A stretch of 64,000 nt of DNA. It comes from Terriglobales bacterium. GTDB taxonomy: Bacteria; Acidobacteriota; Terriglobia; Terriglobales; Acidobacteriaceae. This document shows positions 52,360 through 58,851 of the stretch, in pieces. Every line of letters begins with the position of its first letter. Position 1 is the first letter of the stretch. The position numbers were made by a program, and so were the translations under genes. The stretch spans positions 21,306 to 85,305 of the forward strand of contig JAICXB010000009.1 of assembly GCA_025980765.1 (NCBI GenBank), read 5' to 3'. Under the pieces are notes generated by a model. It was given only the letters and a program-made list of their open reading frames with translations, had not been told where the DNA came from and ran no database searches.

Positions 52360-53328
52360 CTACACCAGCAGCTCGGGCATTTCGAGTTCCTGTTTGCGGA
52401 AGGCGCGGAGGAAGGCTTCTACCACTTCCGGGTCCCAGTCTTTGCCGGCGCCACGTTCGATTACTTCTTTGGCGTCGTAGCTTGACATGGCTTTGCGGTA
52501 CGGGCGATCGCTGGTCATTGCGTCATATGCGTCGGCGACGCTGATGATGCGGGCTTCCAGGGGAATCTGCTCGCCTTGCACGGGATTGTATCCACTGCCA
52601 TCAAACTTCTCGTGGTGTGCGAGCACGATTGGCAGCACCCGGCGCAGGCTGCCTCCTACCGGCTCCAGCATCCTTGCGCCCTTCTCGACGTGGAGCTGCA
52701 TCTCCTCGAATTCCGTTTTTGTAAGGCGTGCAGCCTTGTAAAGAAGATCGCGACTGATGTCGAGCTTGCCGATATCGTGCAGCAGCGCGGCGGCGCGCAC
52801 GTCCTCAATCTGCTCATGTCTCATGCCATAGCTGAGGGCGATGCGGCTGGCATACACCGAGACGCGATACGAGTGGTTCTGCGTGTACTTGTCCTTGGCA
52901 ATGAACTGTTGCAGGATCAGCAGCACGCCGTTATAGGTCTCGCGCAGCTCGCGGACTTGCGCCTTCTGCTTGTCATAGAGCGTGCCCATCAGATACGCGG
53001 TAATGACCAGCGTCCCGCCCCAGACCACAATCTCAAACCACTTCTCCGAAACGAGAAAGAAGATAGGAGCGGCACTCTCGTTCAGCAATTGTGGCGAGTC
53101 GTAAATGACCAGGCAGACGATGACGATGCTGGCAACCGCGGTGAGCACCGCGTGCCGGCGTCCAAAGGCGTAGGCGGAGAGGATCGTGGGCAGCGAGTAG
53201 AAGCCCAGCACCATGTGGTGCGAAGAAACCAGGAAATTCACGCCCGCGGCCAAGACAAAAAGAGAAAGAATCAGCCACAGCTCGGTATTGACTCGCGTCA
53301 GCGCGCGCAAATCCAGTTTCTTGCCCAT
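52360..53328 (-). CDS. HD-GYP c-di-GMP phosphodiesterase with membrane sensor
   Basis: About 322 residues from the ATG at 53328 (MGKKLDLRALTRVNTELWLI), because the upstream in-frame start at 53436 adds unlike sequence. The N-terminal 130 residues have four to five TM helices (for example LILSLFVLAAGVNFLVSSHH). A coiled linker leads to the HD-GYP domain: HSYRVSVYASRIAL, AALLHDIGKLDI (HD), HHEKFDGSGY (GYP), and ISVADAYDAMTSDRPYRKAM. It hydrolyses c-di-GMP and so tends to favour motility over biofilm. The input signal is unknown. Confidence 0.93.
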   Translation of the reverse strand: MGKKLDLRALTRVNTELWLILSLFVLAAGVNFLVSSHHMVLGFYSLPTILSAYAFGRRHAVLTAVASIVIVCLVIYDSPQLLNESAAPIFFLVSEKWFEIVVWGGTLVITAYLMGTLYDKQKAQVRELRETYNGVLLILQQFIAKDKYTQNHSYRVSVYASRIALSYGMRHEQIEDVRAAALLHDIGKLDISRDLLYKAARLTKTEFEEMQLHVEKGARMLEPVGGSLRRVLPIVLAHHEKFDGSGYNPVQGEQIPLEARIISVADAYDAMTSDRPYRKAMSSYDAKEVIERGAGKDWDPEVVEAFLRAFRKQELEMPELLV

Positions 53329-53442
53329 GAAAACCCCACAATTCCGGCCATAGTACCGCGCCAGCGTAGTCTGGCAATTGCAGGGCCGCAAGTTACTTTG
53401 GGCATAGTGGAAGCTGAAAACCAAAGGCAAGAGCAAATGCTC

Positions 53443-53605
53443 GCACGGATTTCACGGACGAAACGGATTGCACGGATTTTTCAAGAAAATGTTTTTCAAG
53501 GGCAGAATCTAAATTCCGGGAGAATGGATGCCGGCCAGCTGCAGATCGCATCCTTTTTGTTGGTGTCTTCGTCCGATCCGTAGCATCCGTGAAATCCGCG
53601 TGAGA
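53443..53605. repeat. Facing cacggatt repeats
   Basis: CACGGATTTCACGGACGAAA, then CGGATTGCACGGATTTTT (53444-53481) face GTCCGATCCGTAGCATCCGT and GAAATCCGCGTG (53571-53602). The centre holds no gene. The spacer 53329-53687 (about 360 bases) otherwise contains nothing I can support. Confidence 0.7.
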
Positions 53606-53687
53606 TGTTGCTTTCTTCTGAGGATGAACTCTTTCATGCCCGTAGCAGCTTCTGTTCCGTTTTTGTAACAAAATCGGAGAAGTCACC

Positions 53688-53819
53688 ATGGATCGGCAGT
53701 CTGTCGATTACAAGCTGGTAGTGCCGGTTGCGCGTTCCTTTGCGCCATCTATTCTGAATCCGACTGCGGTGAGCTCCCCTGGGCTGCGACCGGCCATTTC
53801 AAGCCAACTCATCTCTTGA
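53688..53819 (+). CDS. Possible 43-residue protein
   Basis: An ATG at 53688 with GGAGAAG eight bases upstream opens a 43-codon frame (MDRQSVDYKLVVPVARSFAP and 23 more residues). It overlaps the end of the convergent gene at 53809 by 11 bases. No known motif. It may be chance; the ribosome-binding site is the only support. Confidence 0.2.
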   Translation: MDRQSVDYKLVVPVARSFAPSILNPTAVSSPGLRPAISSQLIS

Positions 53820-54141
53820 GAATGGGCTGCTCTTCGGCGGATGAGCTTGGAGGCGCCGTCCCCGCAGAATCGCGCAATGAAAATCCCAGAACTACAGCCA
53901 TGATCGCGAAAGCTGCGGCGGGCACTAAGGTGAAGATCACGTCCAGCGAAGCAGTGGAGTTCTCTTGCTTCCAGATGGCCCGTCGTTCCGAGCGCACAAT
54001 GCGGTTCTTGTTAGCCGGATCGTGAATATGCCAGTAGGGAACCACCAGACACCAGAGCGACAGCGCGGCAGTCAGGACGATGCTCACCCACAGCGCAGCT
54101 TTGCGCACATGGGCGGAACGGGATGGGATGGCGGCTGTCAC
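53809..54141 (-). CDS. Small two-helix membrane protein
   Basis: 110 residues if the GTG at 54141 (GACGAGG upstream) is used; the frame is open to 54252, but that end overlaps the upstream gene. Two TM helices (KAALWVSIVLTAALSLWCLV and LDVIFTLVPAAAFAIMAVVL) flank a 40-residue loop with WHIHDPANKNRIVRSERRAI. The C-terminus is Ser/Glu-rich. No known family. It lies downstream of another small membrane protein and is probably in the same operon. Confidence 0.5.
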   Translation of the reverse strand: MTAAIPSRSAHVRKAALWVSIVLTAALSLWCLVVPYWHIHDPANKNRIVRSERRAIWKQENSTASLDVIFTLVPAAAFAIMAVVLGFSLRDSAGTAPPSSSAEEQPILKR

Positions 54142-54220
54142 AATTGCCTCGTCGGAGATGCATTGACCAGACGCGAAAGGTGGCGTCCTCAGATCGCGCA
54201 AATTGCAGGGGACCTCGCGG

Positions 54221-54619
54221 TTACAGCGAGACGGGAGGTGGACGTTTCTCAACTGCAGGAATCCAGCAGAGTTCGGGACAAAAAGCGCGCGGTTCGGGCT
54301 GCGTCAGGAAAATCGCATTTGCTTCCAAAGCACGAATCGACGCGAGCACGACCCCAGCTGGTATCACTCCAGGGGGGACGATCGATTCCGGCGCCGTCCA
54401 GGTATCTTGCAGCTTTACTCCTTCCGCCAAAGCCGGAGTTTGCGCAAGATCGTCGCTAATGGAGATTACGGGAAGCAGAAGGACGAGGATGCAGGCGAGA
54501 ATCACCAGTCCGCGAGCGAATGGAACAGTGTCGTCGGTGCTGAGGCGGCGCCAGTGCGTCCAGGCGAGGAACGCCGCGACGGAGAACGCGAACCAGGCGA
54601 GGTTAAGAACTAGTTCCAT
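54221..54619 (-). CDS. Small membrane protein
   Basis: About 132 residues from the ATG at 54619 (MELVLNLAWFAFSVAAFLAW); an upstream in-frame ATG at 54646 is the alternative. Two helices near residues 3-20 and 36-52 (GLVILACILVLLLPVISI), then a 70-residue outer part with ISDDLAQTPALAEGVKLQDT and Pro/Cys-rich sequence. No family recognised. It may be co-transcribed with the gene downstream. Confidence 0.5.
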   Translation of the reverse strand: MELVLNLAWFAFSVAAFLAWTHWRRLSTDDTVPFARGLVILACILVLLLPVISISDDLAQTPALAEGVKLQDTWTAPESIVPPGVIPAGVVLASIRALEANAIFLTQPEPRAFCPELCWIPAVEKRPPPVSL

Positions 54620-54703
54620 TGGTACTAAGTACAACACAAAACGCAAGCAGCCTCAATTTGTGCCATAATTCCACATCGTTTCAGAACAGATGTGGGGGAA
54701 TCT

Positions 54704-55153
54704 ATGGCTTTTTGTGCAAGTTGTGGTGGACAGATCAACGATGGTTCGACGTTTTGCGCCAAGTGCGGCCGCCCGGTGCTGGTTGAATCCACGGGAGGCG
54801 GAGCAGCGGTAGCAGCAGCTCCGGCCGCCGCGGGAGGCATGGCCGACAATGTTGCGGGAATGCTGGCGTACGTGACCTTCATTCCGGCAATCATCTTTCT
54901 CGCGATGGCGCCGTACAATCGCAACAGCTTTATCCGCTTCCACGCGTTTCAATGCATCTTCTTCAGCGTGGCCCTGTTCGCCATTCACCTCGTGCTCGAC
55001 TTCATCCCGATCATCGGATGGGCGATCTCGATGCTGGTGAGCCTGCTGGCGCTGGGACTGTGGATCGTGTTGCTCCTGAAGGCTTATCAGGGACAGCGCT
55101 GGAAGGTGCCCATCCTTGGCGATATGGCAGAAAAGCAAGCCAACGCGATGTAA
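54704..55153 (+). CDS. Zinc-ribbon and membrane-helix protein (DUF4870-like)
   Basis: About 149 residues from the ATG at 54704. The N-terminal zinc ribbon is CASCGGQINDGSTFCAKCGR (CxxC-x10-CxxC), followed by an Ala/Gly-rich linker of about 30 residues and three TM helices: VAGMLAYVTFIPAIIFLAMA, FHAFQCIFFSVALFAIHLVL and IIGWAISMLVSLLALGLWIV. RHSFIRFHAFQ-type motif (NSFIRFHAFQCIFF) is typical of DUF4870-like small membrane proteins, which are common and of unknown function. It ends next to a bidirectional terminator. Confidence 0.8.
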   Translation: MAFCASCGGQINDGSTFCAKCGRPVLVESTGGGAAVAAAPAAAGGMADNVAGMLAYVTFIPAIIFLAMAPYNRNSFIRFHAFQCIFFSVALFAIHLVLDFIPIIGWAISMLVSLLALGLWIVLLLKAYQGQRWKVPILGDMAEKQANAM

Positions 55154-55181
55154 TGTAATTTTTGCGAATTGAGAAAAATTC

Positions 55182-55210
55182 AGGCCGTCCTCGCGGACGG
55201 CCTTTCTGTT
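55182..55210 (+). terminator. Bidirectional terminator between convergent genes
   Basis: A perfect 9-bp stem AGGCCGTCC / GGACGGCCT with a TCGC loop is followed by TTCTGTT on the plus strand and by GAATTTTTCTC on the minus strand. It separates the zinc-ribbon gene from the convergent Spy-like gene. Confidence 0.8.
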
Positions 55211-55223
55211 GCCGGCGGGAAAC

Positions 55224-55643
55224 TTATCCCTGGGTTTGCGAGTCCTGCCCACCCTTGTGGCCGCGGCCATGATGGCGATGTTCCTTGCGCATTTCCTTGA
55301 ACTTCGCCTGCTGATCAGGATTCAACTTGCTCATCATCTGCTCGTTCGTGCTCTTGCGTAGCTCTTTCATCTTCGCCTTCTTCTGGTCGGCAGTTAGAGA
55401 AGAGTCGTTCTTGATGGCCTTGAATTGCTCGCGTGAGCTCTCGCGAATCTGCTTGAGCTCGGTCTGCTGCTCTGGAGTCAGATTCAGCGCTTTCGCAAAC
55501 TTCTCACCGCGCTCGGTTTTTTGCGGAGTGGTTGCGGTTTGCGTTGAATTGTCCGGAGTTGAACTCGCTGCCTGGGCCATTGCTCCCAAGGGAAGCAACA
55601 TCGCGCCGGACAGGATTATGGTTAACAGTCGATTAGATTGCAT
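55224..55643 (-). CDS. Spy/CpxP-like periplasmic protein
   Basis: 139 residues: a signal peptide (MQSNRLLTIILSGAMLLPLG), then a helical domain with the LTxxQ motifs: NLTPEQQTELKQIRESSREQ near residue 54, SLTADQKKAKMKELRKSTNE near 81 and KLNPDQQAKFKEMRKEHRHH near 105. The C-terminal tail is His/Gly/Lys-rich. This is the LTxxQ/CpxP-Spy family of ATP-independent periplasmic chaperones that sense or buffer envelope stress. Basic charge and His suggest metal binding. No Cpx system is adjacent. Confidence 0.85.
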   Translation of the reverse strand: MQSNRLLTIILSGAMLLPLGAMAQAASSTPDNSTQTATTPQKTERGEKFAKALNLTPEQQTELKQIRESSREQFKAIKNDSSLTADQKKAKMKELRKSTNEQMMSKLNPDQQAKFKEMRKEHRHHGRGHKGGQDSQTQG

Positions 55644-55689
55644 CTATCACCTCTGTGCAGTGGAAACCCAGAGGCTGTGGAAAAGTTGC

Positions 55690-55740
55690 GGATGAACGGG
55701 CTGTGGACTTGGTGGACGTGAGGGACTAAGTGGATAGGGG
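55690..55740. repeat. ggac-type repeats, second locus
   Basis: GTGGACTTGGTGGACGTGAG, then GGACTAAGTGGATA uses the same unit as the 44233-44304 repeat, here without a clear facing arm. Confidence 0.55.
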
Positions 55741-55764
55741 CACACCCGGCGCACCAATTTGCGC

Positions 55765-56571
55765 TTACACGCGCGAGGCTGTTTTTTTGAAACAGGGCAC
55801 GAACGCGCTGGTGGTCTGCTGATATTGCCGATAGTCTTCGCCGCGGCTGCGCAGGGCTTGCGCTTCCGTCGCGGGAATGCCGGTGATCTTGAACAGAAAC
55901 CAGAGCATCAGCGCGGGACAGATAACTGCAATCCAGCCGTGCGGCGAGCCCAGCGCGAAGATCAGCCAGGCAATCCAGATGAACCACTCGAAGAAGTAGT
56001 TCGGATGGCGGGAATAGTTCCATAGTCCCACGCGGCAGGTCTTGCCTTTGTTCGCGGGGTTCTTCTTGAAGGCGTTCAGTTGCGCGTCGGCTGCCGCTTC
56101 GCCGCCAATCGATACCGCCCACAGCGCCACTCCCAGATATTCAATCCAGGAAATCACGGGCGTGGCATTGGTTGCGGCAAAGAGAAACGGCAACGACAGC
56201 ACGGCGTCGAGCAGCGCCTGAAACTCGAAGAAGAAAAAGAACTTCAGATTGATGTTGGTCTTCCAGTCCTGGCGAATCTGGCGATAGCGTCCTTCCTCCG
56301 GCTGTCGCCACACGCGAGTGAAGAACAGATAGCCGCCCAGACGCACCGCCCAGATTCCCACCATCCCCAAAAGGAGAACTTTGCGCAACGGATATCCGTC
56401 GGCCAAAATGCAGTACACCACTGCGCAAAGCAGTAGGCCGAAGGTCCAGCCAACATCGACGATGCCGGCGTTTTTGGTTTGCAAGCTGATCAGCCATAAG
56501 ATCAGCATGAGCGCCGAAACAGCAGCCCACGCCCACAGGGCAAGCGTGAGATAGTCTCCGGCTGAGATCAT
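55765..56571 (-). CDS. DUF1295 membrane protein (steroid reductase-like fold)
   Basis: 268 residues with about seven TM helices. DVGWTFGLLL near residue 39 and SRHPNYFFEWFIWIAWLIFA near the C-terminal third are the DUF1295/steroid 5-alpha-reductase-like signatures; the HPNYFFEW motif probably binds cofactor. Predicted inner-membrane enzyme of unknown substrate. Its start overlaps the stop of the DUF2062 gene as ATGA, so the pair is translationally coupled. Confidence 0.87.
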   Translation of the reverse strand: MISAGDYLTLALWAWAAVSALMLILWLISLQTKNAGIVDVGWTFGLLLCAVVYCILADGYPLRKVLLLGMVGIWAVRLGGYLFFTRVWRQPEEGRYRQIRQDWKTNINLKFFFFFEFQALLDAVLSLPFLFAATNATPVISWIEYLGVALWAVSIGGEAAADAQLNAFKKNPANKGKTCRVGLWNYSRHPNYFFEWFIWIAWLIFALGSPHGWIAVICPALMLWFLFKITGIPATEAQALRSRGEDYRQYQQTTSAFVPCFKKTASRV

Positions 56572-57068
56572 GCATTCACCTCGCGCGAACGTTTCAGCAC
56601 GGCTCCGCTAACCGCGCCGAGCCTGCGCATTAGCGGCGTCAGCACCAGATACATCAGCCAGATCGCCAAAGGTCCAACCAGCAGCCACGCAATCATGGCG
56701 TGCCAGCCAGAGGTCCAGTAGGTCTTGGTGGCCTGCCATGCGCTTTGGCGAATAGCTGCAAACATCATTGGAATCGAGAGCGGCACGCGGGGAGACTGAA
56801 ACAGCGCCTCGCCGAAGCGGATGAAAGGAATCAGCAGCGCGAGCTGCAGCGGATAAACGAAGTAGTTGACCAGTTGAATGGCAGGGAGGTTCAGGCGAAA
56901 GACCACCGCCGCCAGCGCGCAGAGAATCGTCGTGCTTCCCAGCATGGGAAAAACGCCGAGAGCGATGCCGAAGGCAAGGCTGAGCGCGATCTTTTCCGGC
57001 GTGATTCCTTGCCGCAATAAATCGATGAGCGGCGTGACCAGCTTGCGATAGAAAAAATTTTGCTTCAT
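56568..57068 (-). CDS. DUF2062 membrane protein
   Basis: About 166 residues from the ATG at 57068, which overlaps the stop of the DUF1475 gene as ATGA; upstream in-frame starts are not needed. LLRQGITPEKIALSLAFGIA and LGVFPMLGSTTILCALAAVV are the DUF2062 hallmark, followed by QLVNYFVYPLQLALLIPFIR and two more helices. DUF2062 proteins are small inner-membrane proteins of unknown function, sometimes fused to glycosyltransferases. Middle gene of a three-gene operon. Confidence 0.85.
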   Translation of the reverse strand: MKQNFFYRKLVTPLIDLLRQGITPEKIALSLAFGIALGVFPMLGSTTILCALAAVVFRLNLPAIQLVNYFVYPLQLALLIPFIRFGEALFQSPRVPLSIPMMFAAIRQSAWQATKTYWTSGWHAMIAWLLVGPLAIWLMYLVLTPLMRRLGAVSGAVLKRSREVNA

Positions 57069-57406
57069 ATGCGACGCGTGATTACGTCGCTGACGGGTTC
57101 TCCTGGCTTTAACCGGAACAACTGAATCAGCACGTAGAAGGACATGGCGATATTTCCCAGCCCCATGATCAACAAGAACCACAGGATGCGCATGGCCATG
57201 GTTCGTTCCTTGTAGCATACCCAGACAAAGAACGTGGTGAAACCGAAATAGGCGTCCCAGAGCGTGGCCATTGCCCAGGGGTTAGCGGCATATTGCGGCT
57301 GCCAGCGTGGGAAGTCCCACAGCTTCACCTGCATCTGGGTGCGCGCGGTCATCACCACCATGAAGAGGAAGATGAACAGGAAGAGGATGATCAGGAACGT
57401 TTTCAT
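57065..57406 (-). CDS. DUF1475-family small membrane protein
   Basis: 113 residues, three TM helices: FLIILFLFIFLFMVVMTART, WDAYFGFTTFFVWVCYKERT and RILWFLLIMGLGNIAMSFYV. The motifs NPWAMATLWDAYFGF and GNIAMSFYVLIQLFRL are those of DUF1475. First gene of the operon with DUF2062 and DUF1295. Function unknown; the shared ATGA couplings suggest that the three proteins act together. Confidence 0.85.
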   Translation of the reverse strand: MKTFLIILFLFIFLFMVVMTARTQMQVKLWDFPRWQPQYAANPWAMATLWDAYFGFTTFFVWVCYKERTMAMRILWFLLIMGLGNIAMSFYVLIQLFRLKPGEPVSDVITRRI

Positions 57407-57519
57407 TTTGCTATCCGAGCTAATTTCATAAACTGCTAATTACGGTGGAACTGCGCTCAACGTGCTCGTGAAAGAGCACTTTCAAGGGGGCGTACCTTGA
57501 GATCTATGAGCCCACTCCC

Positions 57520-57550
57520 CAATCACCAAATCGCGAAATCACGAAATCGT
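57520..57550. repeat. aatcgcgaaatcac repeats, second locus
   Basis: AATCACCAAATCGCGAAATC, then ACGAAATCG matches the repeat units upstream of rimM (42121-42156). It lies between divergent genes. Confidence 0.7.
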
Positions 57551-57660
57551 ACGGCTGACGAGAGCATACCCTCTTGCGACCAATGGCGCACAATGGCGTA
57601 ACAGCAGTCCTGAATCTGGGCTACACTTCGGCAGCTTCCTCCGAGAAACGAACGGCCCTC

Positions 57661-57873
57661 ATGGTGTGTCAGGTGACAAAACTGGCGCCACAGCACGAGT
57701 GCGCGAATTCGGCACGGTACGCGATCACCATCAGTTATCTCGGCCGTCCCGCGCTCACGGTACATCTTTGTGCCGTCCATATCCTTGACACCTGGCACCT
57801 GGCGCAAAGCAATTCCCTGGTCAGCTATGGCAATGCCGGCCAGGTAAAGAGCGTCGCCGTGAAGAAGGTGTAA
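57661..57873 (+). CDS. Small hypothetical protein
   Basis: 70 residues from the ATG at 57661 (MVCQVTKLAPQHECANSARY); the frame is open from 57574, but upstream sequence is not protein-like. Three Cys and a His-rich middle (LTVHLCAVHILDTWHLA) could bind a metal, but no known family is recognised. It stops 37 bases from the convergent secreted-protein gene. Confidence 0.45.
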   Translation: MVCQVTKLAPQHECANSARYAITISYLGRPALTVHLCAVHILDTWHLAQSNSLVSYGNAGQVKSVAVKKV

Positions 57874-57909
57874 CCGAATGTCGTCGCACCCTCTTGAGAA
57901 TGCCGCGTA

Positions 57910-58848
57910 TTAGCGGGAGGGTGCGTGTCTGGCGCCAGAGTGCAGTTTGTTGAAATCGCGCATGTACACCCGCAAGCCAAATGCGGGAGTTTCTTTGGTG
58001 TAGCCCGCCACCAGTTGCTCTTTGTAATGATCAAGGAAGAAGTCGAACGGGTCTTTCGGGTCCATATCGATCAGGACCATATCAGTATCGTCCATAGTGA
58101 GTTTTCCAAAACGCAACTGGTTCCCGCGATAAGCCATGTAGTTCCCATTGTAGGACGGCTTCTTTGCGGACTTCGATGACCCGAATATCTGCACAATCTG
58201 ATTGCCGCGCAGCGCTACGGCGGTGACGCGCCCCTGAATGCGCGGCGGCGGCAGAATTTGCTCCGGATCGAGAATGACATCGTCCTTTTCCGCGCGAACA
58301 CCGTGCAGTTTGTCTGTTTTGATCAGATTGGCAATCTCGATTCCAAGCAGGTCCATCAACCCTTTGACCGGCAAGTGCAAGGCCCGGATCTTGTCGGCGT
58401 GCAGGCGAATTTTTCCCTCCGTGGTGACGCTCAGGGTCCCCTCGGTTTCGAAACCGACATCTCCTTTGCTGTGGAGCTTGCCTTTGATCTTCAGTTTTCC
58501 GCGATCGACGGCGATAGAAATGTCCTTCAACGGCGAGTCCTTCGCGGCAAACACCTGCGAGTTCAGCACGTTGGCGAGCGACGCAGCCGAAATCGCGATT
58601 TCCGCTGAATCAATGTGCAAAATGAACGAATCTTTGGCATCGAAGACCGGCATGGAATTGGGCGGTGTCGGGACCAGCTTTCCTTCCAACCTGCTGATCT
58701 GTACCGATGTCGCTGCGGAGTAATGGTAAGAGACATTCCGCATTTGAACCTGCACAGCGTGTGCGTCGTCGGGTGCAGCAGGCTCGCCATGGTCCTGAGC
58801 GGCAAGCGCGCCAATGAGCATGAGAACCAGCCAGAGCGTACCGTTCAT
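57910..58848 (-). CDS. Secreted protein of unknown function downstream of the kinase
   Basis: 312 residues. A signal peptide (MNGTLWLVLMLIGALAAQDH) is followed by a beta-rich domain with KGKLHSKGDVGFETEGTLSV and ALHLPVKGLMDLLGIEIANL, which vaguely resembles lipid-binding DUF2993/LmeA-type proteins; I cannot be sure. The C-terminal part has YKEQLVAGYTKETPAF. It starts three bases after the kinase stop codon on the same strand, so both are probably made together. Confidence 0.6.
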   Translation of the reverse strand: MNGTLWLVLMLIGALAAQDHGEPAAPDDAHAVQVQMRNVSYHYSAATSVQISRLEGKLVPTPPNSMPVFDAKDSFILHIDSAEIAISAASLANVLNSQVFAAKDSPLKDISIAVDRGKLKIKGKLHSKGDVGFETEGTLSVTTEGKIRLHADKIRALHLPVKGLMDLLGIEIANLIKTDKLHGVRAEKDDVILDPEQILPPPRIQGRVTAVALRGNQIVQIFGSSKSAKKPSYNGNYMAYRGNQLRFGKLTMDDTDMVLIDMDPKDPFDFFLDHYKEQLVAGYTKETPAFGLRVYMRDFNKLHSGARHAPSR

Positions 58849-58851
58849 GGT

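Noticed and set aside
52576..53583. Plus-strand frame of 335 codons
   Set aside because: Antisense to the HD-GYP gene and ends in spacer repeats.
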